This document shows positions 1 through 6,679 of a stretch of 14,575 nucleotides of DNA, piece after piece (the first letter of the stretch is position 1; each line of letters begins with the position of its first letter). This DNA comes from Selenomonadaceae bacterium UBA2897. Lineage in GTDB: Bacteria > Bacillota > Negativicutes > Selenomonadales > Selenomonadaceae. A program made the position numbers and the translations under genes. The notes beneath the pieces are model-generated. The model had not been told where the DNA came from, did no database searches, and saw only the letters and a program-made list of their open reading frames with translations. The stretch covers positions 39,872-54,446 of the forward strand of contig DEDT01000055.1 of NCBI GenBank assembly GCA_002350105.1. The letters run 5' to 3'.

Positions 1-668
1 TCGCGGCCGATGATGCGGCCCTTCATTTCGTCGTTCGGCAGGGCCACGACCGAGACCGTCGTCTCCGCCACATGATCGGCAGCGCAGCGCTGGATGGCGA
101 GCGAAAGGATCTCACGGGCCTTCTTGTCGGCCTCGTCCTTCGTCTGCTGCTCGTATTCCTTGATCTTCATGGCCTTTTCGTGCCTGAGTTCTTCCTCAGC
201 CTCCGCCATGAGCATGGTACGGGCTTCCTCCGCCGTAAGGCTGGAGATGCGCTCGAGTTCGGCTTTCTGCTGCTCGTGCATCGCGTCGACGGCCTTCTGG
301 CTCTTGTCGAGGCGCGACTCCTTGCGCGAGAGGTTCTCCTCGCGCTTCTCCAGGGACTCCAGCTTGCGGTCGAGCTTATCCTCTTTCTGGGATACCGTGC
401 GCTCCTGCCGCGACAGCTCGTTGCGCCTCTCCTTGGTGTCTTTCTCCAGGTCGGAGCGCAGACGGTGAATCTCTTCCTTTGCTTCCAGCAAAGCTTCTTT
501 TTTTCTGGTTTCGCCTTTTTCTTCGGCGTCAGCTACAATCTTTCTGGCCTGTTCCTCGGCGGAACCGATCTGTGCCTCAGCTGCGCGCTTGCGCATCATA
601 TAACCAGCACCGGCACCGACGATAACAGCTACTATTACCGCTAGTATCAATGTAACGATAATATTCAC
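1..668 (-). CDS. rny: Ribonuclease Y, N-terminal part (cut by window edge)
   Basis: RNase Y is a membrane-anchored endoribonuclease that starts mRNA decay. The first 222 or so codons are visible. Residues 3-22 form one hydrophobic anchor. A very long charged coiled coil rich in E, K, R and Q follows, and the start of the KH domain appears at the edge with VALPNDEMKGRIIGR, typical of the family. The HD domain lies outside the window. The start is GTG at 668, because an in-frame stop lies just upstream and any later ATG would lose the anchor. The purine-rich ribosome binding site runs into the start codon itself, which is odd. A strong promoter lies 100-120 bp upstream. Family assignment is secure; the exact start codon is not. 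Confidence 0.93.
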   Translation of the reverse strand, partial: MNIIVTLILAVIVAVIVGAGAGYMMRKRAAEAQIGSAEEQARKIVADAEEKGETRKKEALLEAKEEIHRLRSDLEKDTKERRNELSRQERTVSQKEDKLDRKLESLEKREENLSRKESRLDKSQKAVDAMHEQQKAELERISSLTAEEARTMLMAEAEEELRHEKAMKIKEYEQQTKDEADKKAREILSLAIQRCAADHVAETTVSVVALPNDEMKGRIIGR

Positions 669-762
669 CCCCCTTTCAATTTATTGCTTTTATGCGGTTT
701 TTTCGATAGTTTGACAAGTAGGACACTTATATCAATGATATCGTTTATAACCATACCCTACT

Positions 763-791
763 ATTTTACGGTTTTTCCCGCATAGTGTCAA
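763..791 (-). promoter_or_regulatory. Sigma-70 type promoter for rny
   Basis: On the minus strand, TTGACA (786-791) is separated by exactly 17 bp from TAAAAT (763-768). Transcription would start near 756, giving a leader of about 88 nt before the rny start. The leader holds a 13-bp palindrome, ATATCAATGATAT (729-741), of unknown role. Confidence 0.75.
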
Positions 792-895
792 GAAAATACC
801 ATTCGGCGGGCAGGATACTGGGCAAACCGTGTCGAAAGAGAGTAAGTATAGGAATAAAGTGCTATTATTAAAGAAAAAAAACAGGTGAAAACATT

Positions 896-1186
896 ATGGT
901 AAAATGTGCCCGCTGCGGACGCAGCATCGAAGAAAAGAATGCTCTGAAACATAAGGGGGAGGACGGGGAATACGAGGTCATCTGCCAGGACTGCTTCAGG
1001 GAGGCCACCGGCGTCAACTACCAGACCTTCGCCTACCGGCGTGAGAATGCGAAGATGACGCTCATCGCCGTCCTCTTCTGCCTGGCCGCCACGGTGTATG
1101 CCTTCGTAACAAAGGGCATCCTCTACGGCTCCCTCGGCATCGTCCTGACCATCCTTGTCTACCTCTTCGCCTCCAAGAAGCGCTGA
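896..1186 (+). CDS. Small zinc-ribbon protein with two membrane segments
   Basis: A 96-residue protein not recognised as a named family. Two CxxC pairs (C4/C7 and C30/C33) form a likely zinc ribbon at the N-terminus. A short charged linker follows, then two hydrophobic segments at about 54-72 and 74-92, ending in a basic SKKR tail. The start is supported by AGGTG at 883-887, 8 nt before ATG. It is a single gene, divergent from rny and convergent with the CBS protein. No clear -35/-10 pair was found. The architecture (cytoplasmic zinc ribbon plus helical hairpin in the membrane) suggests a regulatory or scaffold role, but no function is claimed. Confidence 0.8.
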   Translation: MVKCARCGRSIEEKNALKHKGEDGEYEVICQDCFREATGVNYQTFAYRRENAKMTLIAVLFCLAATVYAFVTKGILYGSLGIVLTILVYLFASKKR

Positions 1187-1199
1187 GTAACACATGAAA

Positions 1200-1233
1200 A
1201 GGAAAACCGCCCTGACCAAACGTACAGAGCGGT
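1200..1233 (-). terminator. Intrinsic terminator after the CBS gene
   Basis: Read on the minus strand, ACCGCTCTG and CAGGGCGGT (1225-1233 and 1206-1214 on plus) form a 9-bp stem with one U-G pair and a 10-nt loop. It is followed by the T-rich TTTCCTTTTC. It lies about 50 bp past the CBS stop codon. Confidence 0.55.
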
Positions 1234-1255
1234 AAAAATAGGATTTTCTGCTGCA

Positions 1256-1287
1256 AACCGCACCGTCATCCTTACTATGGTGCGGTT
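1256..1287. terminator. Hairpin between convergent genes, overlapping the CBS stop codon
   Basis: AACCGCACC (1256-1264) and GGTGCGGTT (1279-1287) are perfect inverted repeats with a 14-nt loop. The right arm includes two bases of the CBS stop codon. On plus it is followed by the T-rich ATTCTTC, so it most likely ends the zinc-ribbon transcript. The tail is weak, so this is moderately supported. Confidence 0.5.
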
Positions 1288-1744
1288 ATTCTTCGTCTGC
1301 CAGCAACATGCGCACGATATCCTGACGGCTCACGATGCCGACGAGCTTGCCGCCCGCATCGACGATGGGCACGCGCTTGATGTGCTGGTCGCGCATCTTT
1401 TTCGCGATCTCACGCACCTCGGTATCCGGCGCGGCCGTTACGACCTCCGACGTCATGATCTGCTGCGCATCCACGGCGGCCAGCTTGTTGAACTGCTGGC
1501 GGTACTCCCGCAGGCCATGATAGTAGATCACCGCGCCGAGAATGCAGAGGCCGTCCGGCGCGGCTGGCCCCGTTTCCTTGTAGAGCAGGTCGCCCTCGCT
1601 CACGATGCCGCACAGTCTCCCATCCGCCGCCACGACGGGCACGCCGGAAATCTTGTGGCTGACCAGCAGCTCCGCCACCTCGCGCACCGACGCCTCCGGC
1701 CGCACCGTCAGCACCTGCGTCGTCATAATATCCTTGGCTAACAT
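1286..1744 (-). CDS. Tandem CBS-domain protein
   Basis: A stand-alone protein with two CBS domains, the small modules that bind adenosyl ligands and sense energy or redox state. CBS1 covers about residues 1-60 (KDIMTTQVLTVRPEAS, then SGVPVV and GIVSEGDLL). CBS2 covers about 87-150 (IMTSEVVTAAPDTEV, then KRVPIVDAGGKLVGIVSRQD). The segment between them is about 30 residues. The chosen ATG (1744) has GAGGTG 6 nt upstream; in-frame GTG and ATG codons at 1753 and 1750 would overlap that site. The likely length is 152 residues. No partner enzyme is fused or adjacent, so the target is unknown. Confidence 0.9.
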   Translation of the reverse strand: MLAKDIMTTQVLTVRPEASVREVAELLVSHKISGVPVVAADGRLCGIVSEGDLLYKETGPAAPDGLCILGAVIYYHGLREYRQQFNKLAAVDAQQIMTSEVVTAAPDTEVREIAKKMRDQHIKRVPIVDAGGKLVGIVSRQDIVRMLLADEE

Positions 1745-1846
1745 AGCCATCACCTCATTTCTATAGGTATAATTCGCGCCCAGGATACCAGATTCCTGCC
1801 GGAATGCTGTTTCCGTCGAACCTTCACACGACGTCAGGGACGCCCT

Positions 1847-2747
1847 TTAGCGGAAAGCCTTATCAATCCTGGCACCATTTTCCTGTAATTTCTTCTCCAG
1901 GGCGTCCAACTTATCCATATAGGTTTTGACATCATTTAATGAAGCATCTGTGATGGGATAGACCGACAGCGCACGGTAAAATTTTTCCTGATATTCTACG
2001 TCTGTTTTCATATCTTCAAACAGCTCGCTGAATTGTTCTCTCTCTCCTACCGTGCAACCGGTAATGCCCTTTAATACATCGACCTTCTCCATCTTGCTGC
2101 GCAGCTTAGCCATTTGATCGGCATCGGCAGCCAGCTTTCCGGATGCCTCTTTGATGGCGCTTTCATCGCCCTTCTTTACGGCCGCCATCAGGGCATCATG
2201 ATGCGCATCTCCCTGTTTCATCAGTTCCTTGCACGAACCCCAATATTTCTTCACGCTGTTTTGATACGTGAGATACGCATTGCGCCGCTGCGTCCTGCGT
2301 GCCAGCTGCGCCGGCGTCAGGGCATTGGACATGCCATTCTGCTCCGTAGGTATGCTGTTCGATGCCTGCTGCCCCTTGGCCATATTCGTAATAGCCATTG
2401 ACATCGGCTTTATTTTCCAACAGCAGCTGAGCTACCTCGCGCTTATCATTACGAATAGCCCACCACAATCCCGTATAGCCTGCATGCGACACGCTTTCCG
2501 CATAGACGCCATTGACATCAACGCCAGCTGCGAGCATGCTCTTGACCGTATCGCAGTCGCCCTGCTTCACCGCCATGATAAACAAGCGCTGGTTATCGCT
2601 GGGTGTTTTGTAGAAATGGTATTTCGCGTCCGTCGCGGACCATGCGGCCTCTGCCGGCGTCATCTGTGCCGACGGCACGGCAGCGGCCATCAATACTGCC
2701 AGGCCGACGGTTAACGACAGTTTCCGTAATTTCGATACACGCATCAT
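1847..2747 (-). pseudogene. Secreted ankyrin-repeat protein, broken by a frameshift
   Basis: The first reading frame, from ATG 2747 (GGAGG 7 nt upstream), encodes a signal peptide ending near PAEAA. About two ankyrin repeats follow, recognisable by DNQRLFIMAVKQGDCDTVK, the GVDVNG turn and REVAQLLLENKADVNG. After YYEYGQ that frame becomes unnatural, and a second frame continues as a charged helical domain of about 175 residues to the stop at 1847. The frames join if one base is removed from the four-base C run at 2372-2375 (G run on the coding strand), giving a 299-residue protein. The downstream frame has no ribosome binding site of its own. It diverges from the M48 protease. It could be a true pseudogene, a sequencing error or a rarely decoded frameshift. 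Confidence 0.75.
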
Positions 2748-2805
2748 GGTCAATCCTCCACCTTTTCCCTTGTCCCACGCTGGATTTCTTCATAACATCG
2801 TAAAA

Positions 2806-2834
2806 ATTATACCACCTAAGTCCCTTTTGAACAA
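2806..2834 (-). promoter_or_regulatory. Promoter for the ankyrin gene (extended -10)
   Basis: On the minus strand, TTGTTC (2829-2834) lies 17 bp from a perfect TATAAT (2806-2811). The -10 is preceded by TGG, so it is an extended -10 that tolerates a weak -35. Transcription would begin near 2799. Confidence 0.7.
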
Positions 2835-2902
2835 TCTTCCACGAAAAACCCTTGCCAGATAACATCATTGACTAAATCAACTTTTTATTTTGCAATTAAG
2901 CC

Positions 2903-2931
2903 TGTTTAATTCGGTTTAATTATGCTACACT
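2903..2931 (+). promoter_or_regulatory. Promoter region of the M48 protease with tandem GTTTAATT repeats
   Basis: TGCTACACT (2923-2931) reads as an extended -10 and no good -35 is present. Two copies of GTTTAATT (2904-2911 and 2914-2921) lie exactly 10 bp apart over the expected -35 region. Such helical-turn-spaced direct repeats are typical of sites for OmpR-family response regulators. The regulator is inferred, not seen. Confidence 0.45.
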
Positions 2932-2969
2932 ATAGAAAAAGGTTTGCGTATGGATAACAGGAGGTTGAC

Positions 2970-4061
2970 ATGATGAAACGGAGTTTCCGGCAAAAAATCG
3001 CTATGAGTGTGGCAGCAGTGGTGCTGGCCTGCCCGCTTTCTATTGGCATGGCGCCTGCGCCGACAGCAGAAGCAGGCGACCTCTTGGGCAATATCCTCGG
3101 TGCAGCGATCGACGGGGCAGCCTATTCCGTAAAGTTAAACAAAGAGATCAACTATATTAACGGTACGGAAAAGGGACGCAACGAATATTTTGCCGCGATG
3201 AAGAAGCAATACGGTGTCAATAACGACTGGACGCTGAACAATCGTCTCGACGGCATCATGACGAACCTGACCCAGGCGATTGGACAGGTGGACAAATCCA
3301 TCTACGAAAAGCCCTACCAATATTTTATCAATAAAGATGACAGCTTCAACGCCTTCTGCACACTTGGGCATAATATGAGCGTCAATCAGGGTCTGTTCAA
3401 ATACATCGACAACGATGACGAGATTGCCGTCGTCCTGGGCCATGAGATGGGCCATGGGCAGAAGGATCACCCGGCCAAGGGTGCAAAAAAATCCATTGGC
3501 CCGGCCGTGCTCGCGGAAGCCACGGGGGGCAACGTACTCGGCAATATCGCGGCAAATCTCTGGAACAACCGCGGTATCACGCGCCCTCAGGAATGGGAGG
3601 CCGATAATCTCTCCTTTGAATATATCACCCACTCGAACTATAATCCCGGCGCTACCGCGGCCATCTGGCAGCGCGTCCTGGACAAGATGGGCGATGTTTC
3701 CGGCTGGCAGAATGCTACCTCTGATCATCCGAGCAACAAAGACCGCCGCGACAACTACGAAAAAAAATTGGAAGAATACAGCAACTACCATGTCGCTGTG
3801 AAGCAGAATGATAAAGACGGTATCGTCATGGTAAATAAAAAAGAATTCTGCATCCCTGCTCCCTATGGCAGCATGAGCAGCAAAGAGCGTGCCTACTTCG
3901 TCGAGGGCAACCTCGCCGCCGCCTACCGCAACGGCCACAACAAGTCAGCGGCCAGCGTGAATGGCAATACGGTGATGCTCGGTGCACAGCCCATCATCAC
4001 CTGCGTAAACGGCGATGAAAGCGCCGAGACCCTCGCCGAGCGCCTGAACAAAATCAAATAA
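2970..4061 (+). CDS. Secreted M48-family zinc metalloprotease
   Basis: A 363-residue exported peptidase of the M48 family (BepA/HtpX-like catalytic fold, without the HtpX membrane segments). The N-terminus is a signal sequence with a likely signal peptidase I site after AEA near residue 35. VLAC at 18-21 is a less likely lipobox. The zinc motif HEMGH is at 158-162, and the third ligand is E208 in EWEAD. H253 in DHPSNKDR matches the conserved second-shell histidine of BepA-type enzymes. The C-terminal 100 residues have no motif I recognise. AGGAGG at 2959-2964 fits either of two adjacent ATGs. BepA-like enzymes handle misfolded outer-membrane proteins; that role here is inference. A MITE-like element begins 6 bp after the stop. 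Confidence 0.9.
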   Translation: MMKRSFRQKIAMSVAAVVLACPLSIGMAPAPTAEAGDLLGNILGAAIDGAAYSVKLNKEINYINGTEKGRNEYFAAMKKQYGVNNDWTLNNRLDGIMTNLTQAIGQVDKSIYEKPYQYFINKDDSFNAFCTLGHNMSVNQGLFKYIDNDDEIAVVLGHEMGHGQKDHPAKGAKKSIGPAVLAEATGGNVLGNIAANLWNNRGITRPQEWEADNLSFEYITHSNYNPGATAAIWQRVLDKMGDVSGWQNATSDHPSNKDRRDNYEKKLEEYSNYHVAVKQNDKDGIVMVNKKEFCIPAPYGSMSSKERAYFVEGNLAAAYRNGHNKSAASVNGNTVMLGAQPIITCVNGDESAETLAERLNKIK

Positions 4062-4067
4062 CTCCCT

Positions 4068-4278
4068 AGGGGAATGCTGATTAAATCGCCAGCCCATCTT
4101 GCCGCATCTTTTTCGTCTGAAGCTAACGCATAAGCGACCACTAAGGGCTAAAGCCCTAAGTGTCTGCTTACGTCGTCAGCGGCTCTCGACATAGCACCGC
4201 TATGCCTTCGAGCCACTTCCTAGCCCAGACAAAAAATCTACGACAATCTGGACCAGCTCAATTAATCAGCGTTCCCCT
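4068..4278. mobile_element. MITE-like palindromic element with two internal hairpins
   Basis: The ends are near-perfect 17-bp inverted repeats, AGGGGAATGCTGATTAA (4068-4084) against TTAATCAGCGTTCCCCT (4262-4278), with one mismatch. They extend as a looser terminal repeat of about 52 bp, to GTCTG at 4119 and CAGAC at 4226. Inside are hairpin A (4122-4180, core around ACTAAGGGCT/AGCCCTAAGT) and hairpin B (4181-4214, CATAGC-ACC-GCTATG within GGCTC/GAGCC). TA is present at both edges (4067-4068, 4278-4279), as expected for a TA target duplication. It encodes nothing. A link to IS630/Tc1-type transposases rests only on the TA edges. Confidence 0.7.
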
Positions 4279-4289
4279 ATGAAAATCCG

Positions 4290-4338
4290 CTCCCTTGCTA
4301 TATAATGATGGTAACATCTTTAGCAAGGGAGTTTTTTT
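4290..4338 (+). terminator. Hairpin with T7 tail directly upstream of a start codon
   Basis: CTCCCTTGCTA (4290-4300) and TAGCAAGGGAG (4321-4331) are perfect 11-bp inverted repeats with a 20-nt loop. Seven T residues follow and then the ATG of the transporter. It looks like an intrinsic terminator for transcription arriving from the protease gene. The right arm also contains the transporter's ribosome binding site, and the loop begins with TATAAT. Confidence 0.55.
4301..4306 (+). promoter_or_regulatory. -10 box of the AI-2E family transporter gene
   Basis: A perfect TATAAT sits in the loop of the preceding hairpin. The -35 position falls on the edge of the MITE-like element (TATGAA at 4278-4283) and matches poorly. 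A start near 4313 would drop the left hairpin arm from the mRNA and leave the ribosome binding site free. Confidence 0.5.
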
Positions 4339-5409
4339 ATGCATCTGCGCCCCTATCGCACCTCGATTATCCTGGCCATCACCTTCACACTGGTGTTGTC
4401 CACGTTCTGGTTCCTGCCGCAGCTGGCCTTTATCATCTTTATCTCCATGCTGCTGCAGCTGCTCCTCTCCCCGCTCGTCGAGCGCCTCGTGCCGCATCTT
4501 TCGCGTGCCCTGGCCTCGGCACTGGTACTGCTTTCCTTTGTGCTGCTGCTGATCGGCGCCGCCTTCCTGATCTCCAGCTCCTTCATCCCGACCTTTACCC
4601 AGTTCATCGCGGAGTTTCCCCGTATCTCGGCGGATTTGCAGGCCTCTGTGGCCATGCAGGATTCACCGATGCTGGCGGGCGAGCTGGATAATCTCTGGGG
4701 CGAGCTGCAGGAGATCAGCGTCGAGGCGCTGAAATCCTCACTCTCCATCCTGCCCGCCGTATTCGGCCGCGTCATCGACCTCGTCATCATCTTCTTCGTG
4801 ACCTTCTATCTGCTCAAGGACGGCGAGGCCATCAAGTCCTGGATTGCCTCCCTCTTTCCCAGCCGGGACTATACGCGCGTCATCGCGCTCTTCGACCGCA
4901 TTCTGCTCGCACTGCGCACCTACATCTGCAGCCAGCTCGTGATCTGCTGCATCACGGGCACGGTCGTCTTCCTATACTTCACGCTGCGCGGCCTGCCCTA
5001 CGGCTCGGTCTTCGCAGTCGCCTCAGGCATCGCCGAATTCATCCCCGTCCTCGGCCCCACCGTCGCCTCGATCTTCGGCACGCTGCTCACGGCCACGACC
5101 GGCATCTGGTTCGCCATCCAGACCGCCTGCTTCTACCTCGTGCTCACGCAGATCAACCATAACATCGTCTATCCGACCCTCATCGGCCGCTCGCTCAACC
5201 TGCACCCCGTGGCCATCATCCTCGGCATCATCCTCGGCGGCGAAGTCCTCGGCCCCGCAGGCATGTTCCTCGCCGTCCCCTTCATCGTCATCTGCAAGCT
5301 CGTCATCGAGGACATCTACCGAGACCGCCAGCAGCTGAGAAAGAACGTCCACATGTCGCGCTGGCTCAACAAGAAACTCGCCAGCGAACATGAACAGCAA
5401 AGACCATAA
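4339..5409 (+). CDS. AI-2E/PerM family membrane transporter
   Basis: A 356-residue polytopic inner-membrane protein of the AI-2E/PerM (YhhT, YdiK, TqsA) family. Hydrophobic segments fill the first 75 residues. A soluble amphipathic stretch spans about 80-135. The conserved family block follows: VTFYLLKDG, then RGLPYGSVFAVASGIAEFIPVLGPTVA, here written only as family landmarks around 216-240. NHNIVYPTLIGRSLNLHP and the GGEVLGPAGMFLAVP motif come last. Length and layout are normal. The start ATG has AAGGGAG 7 nt upstream. Substrates vary or are unknown across the family (autoinducer-2 export, Na+/H+ exchange), so none is assigned. It stands alone as a transcription unit. Confidence 0.9.
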   Translation: MHLRPYRTSIILAITFTLVLSTFWFLPQLAFIIFISMLLQLLLSPLVERLVPHLSRALASALVLLSFVLLLIGAAFLISSSFIPTFTQFIAEFPRISADLQASVAMQDSPMLAGELDNLWGELQEISVEALKSSLSILPAVFGRVIDLVIIFFVTFYLLKDGEAIKSWIASLFPSRDYTRVIALFDRILLALRTYICSQLVICCITGTVVFLYFTLRGLPYGSVFAVASGIAEFIPVLGPTVASIFGTLLTATTGIWFAIQTACFYLVLTQINHNIVYPTLIGRSLNLHPVAIILGIILGGEVLGPAGMFLAVPFIVICKLVIEDIYRDRQQLRKNVHMSRWLNKKLASEHEQQRP

Positions 5410-5522
5410 CCCTCGCAGATGTGGAATCCTTGCTATGCTCAAAGTGGAATCTCATCGCCCCAGCCAATCTCAAAAAACTTCGCCCACCAGAAAAGGAAAA
5501 TGACAAGGCCCCGATAAAAATT

Positions 5523-5557
5523 AAGGACAGAGGTGATCATCTTACACCTCTGTCCTT
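5523..5557. terminator. Terminator shared by convergent genes
   Basis: AAGGACAGAGGTG (5523-5535) and CACCTCTGTCCTT (5545-5557) form a perfect 13-bp stem with a 9-nt loop. TTTAT follows on plus and AATTTTTAT on minus. It serves the small membrane protein on minus and probably the transporter on plus, though 113 bp past the latter's stop. Confidence 0.8.
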
Positions 5558-5594
5558 TTATGCTTCGTATGTTGTCTGCCCGCGAGTAGCGCCG

Positions 5595-5825
5595 TCAGGC
5601 AGCCTCCGCGCCGCTGTTGTACTCCTGCAGCCATTTATACGTGACAAAGCAGCCGACCAGATTAGCCAGGATTGCAATAGACGGAGAAATCTGCACGAGA
5701 ACGAAAGCAAGCAGACTGGTCCCGATAAACAGGAGTGCCCCCTTCTTCAGGCCCGCGACATAGAATCCGCCACATGCCAGGAAAAACGCCAGCAACATAG
5801 CAATAACCATACTTTTCTTCTCCAT
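5595..5825 (-). CDS. Small hydrophobic membrane protein
   Basis: A 76-residue protein starting at ATG 5825 with AAGGAGGAG 6 nt upstream. Three hydrophobic stretches are visible (about 5-26, 29-46 and 48-66), separated by KK and by QISPS. The pattern, including LLAFFLACGGFYVAGLKKG, resembles the small TM2-like proteins with a phenylalanine/glycine-rich first helix and a basic turn, but the similarity is loose. The terminator at 5523-5557 follows it. No function is assigned. A longer ORF on the opposite strand over this region has no comparable start signals. Confidence 0.75.
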   Translation of the reverse strand: MEKKSMVIAMLLAFFLACGGFYVAGLKKGALLFIGTSLLAFVLVQISPSIAILANLVGCFVTYKWLQEYNSGAEAA

Positions 5826-5913
5826 GATAATCTCCTCCTTATTTTGCGATTCATGGAAACTTTCTCTTGACAGCTATACCTTAGCATATAAGGACTTCTT
5901 TAGGGCGAAAAGT

Positions 5914-5947
5914 GGCACGAAATGCATTTTTTAGGCATGAAATGCAT
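5914..5947. repeat. Tandem 14-bp direct repeat, possible activator site
   Basis: GGCACGAAATGCAT (5914-5927) and GGCATGAAATGCAT (5934-5947) differ at one base and are spaced 20 bp apart, two helical turns. They lie between possible divergent -10 boxes on either side. The placement suits a DNA-binding activator. The regulator is unknown. Confidence 0.5.
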
Positions 5948-5983
5948 GGAAAAAGGGTCGGGCGCGCGTATGATATGCTGCAC

Positions 5984-6018
5984 AAAAACGCCTCCGTCCA
6001 GTAAGACAGAAGCGTTTT
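5984..6018 (-). terminator. Second minus-strand terminator-like hairpin
   Basis: On the minus strand, AAAACGCTTCTGTC and GACGGAGGCGTTTT (6005-6018 and 5985-5998 on plus) form a 14-bp stem with two U-G pairs and a 6-nt loop, ending in TTTTT. The U-G pairs work only on the minus strand, so this orientation is favoured. It may back up the usp terminator or end a short RNA. Confidence 0.45.
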
Positions 6019-6090
6019 GCTTACAAATCAGGAGGTATAATGGCACGTTTGTCAAGACAAAAATCAGTAAAATTCGATAAAGGGTACAAA

Positions 6091-6119
6091 AAAGACTGCT
6101 GCGCTTGGCAACAGTCTTT
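6091..6119 (-). terminator. Intrinsic terminator of the UspA gene
   Basis: On the minus strand, AAAGACTGTTGC and GCAGCAGTCTTT form a 12-bp stem (plus 6108-6119 and 6091-6102) with the loop CAAGC. A T tract follows. It lies 27 bp past the stop codon. Confidence 0.8.
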
Positions 6120-6146
6120 ACCTCTGCGGATGTACGATGAAAATAC

Positions 6147-6527
6147 TTATTTAACGACCATGACCGGTACGCGGGATTCTTCGACGACCTTCTGGCTGAC
6201 ACTTCCGATGAGCGCACCCTTGAAGAGGCCCAGGCCGCGGCTGCCCATGATGATCATGTCGCTGCCCTCCTGCTCAGCCACGCGCAGGATGGCCTTTGGG
6301 ATGCTACCCGTCTCGACGTGCTTGGCCGCCCGCAGCTCATCGGGGATTTTCTCCCAGATGCGGTCGAAGACGATATGGCTCGGGATGTCCTTGTTAATGT
6401 TGCTGGCCACGTAGACGAAATCGAGATCCGCGCCGCATTTCTGGGCGAAGAAAATCGCCTCATCCACGGCCTTGCAGCCATTCACGGAACCATCGACCGG
6501 CACGAGGATCTTCTTGATCTTGCTCAT
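6147..6527 (-). CDS. UspA-family universal stress protein
   Basis: A 126-residue single-domain Usp protein, the usual family length. It opens with KKILVPVDGS, the first strand and aspartate of the fold. It ends with the nucleotide-binding signature G-x2-G-x9-G-S at G95, G98 and G108-S109, then VPVMVVK. It is therefore of the ATP-binding UspA type rather than the non-binding type. Such cytoplasmic proteins accumulate under starvation or stress, and their biochemical role is poorly defined. The start at 6527 has GAGGAGG 7 nt upstream. It is flanked by its own terminator, and no strong promoter was recognised in the 150 bp upstream. Confidence 0.92.
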   Translation of the reverse strand: MSKIKKILVPVDGSVNGCKAVDEAIFFAQKCGADLDFVYVASNINKDIPSHIVFDRIWEKIPDELRAAKHVETGSIPKAILRVAEQEGSDMIIMGSRGLGLFKGALIGSVSQKVVEESRVPVMVVK

Positions 6528-6651
6528 AGTAAAACCTCCTCAGCGTTAACTCTATGCATCTCTCTGCACGGACATGCCGCCGCACAGCTCTCTTGCTTTT
6601 ACTTACTTATTTCGCTAAGCGAGGCAATTTTCCTCTTTTTTACCCGATATT

Positions 6652-6678
6652 TTTCGCCTTTTTGTCAAAAAGGCGAAA
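6652..6678. terminator. Hairpin just after the thiC stop
   Basis: TTTCGCCTTTTT (6652-6663) and AAAAAGGCGAAA (6667-6678) form a perfect 12-bp stem with a 3-nt loop, one base from the thiC stop codon. There is no T tract after it on the minus strand. It may therefore stabilise the 3' end or terminate weakly. Confidence 0.5.
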
Positions 6679-6679
6679 C

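Larger units (their letters stand above)
5826..6146. other. Intergenic region with tandem repeats and two minus-strand hairpins
   Basis: This 321-bp gap holds two 14-bp direct repeats at 5914-5947, a plus-strand TATGAT (5969-5974) that could be a -10, and two terminator-like hairpins read on minus. It also contains a short plus-strand ORF start at 6040 with AGGAGG 4 nt upstream. No gene is accepted here. Confidence 0.6.

Noticed and set aside
5421..5870. A 149-codon plus-strand ORF after the transporter
   Set aside because: It covers a terminator and lies antisense to the small membrane protein, which has a good ribosome binding site and hydrophobic pattern. Its own composition is not protein-like.
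5913..5926. Possible sigma-54 promoter at TGGCACGAAATGCA
   Set aside because: The TGGCACG part is perfect, but the GC of the -12 element lies two bases too close to the GG of the -24 element.
6040..6414. A 124-codon plus-strand ORF starting with AGGAGG and ATG
   Set aside because: The spacing is short, and from 6147 on it is the antisense of the UspA gene with shadow-like serine/arginine/methionine-rich composition. The start signals are kept as a finding, not as a gene.
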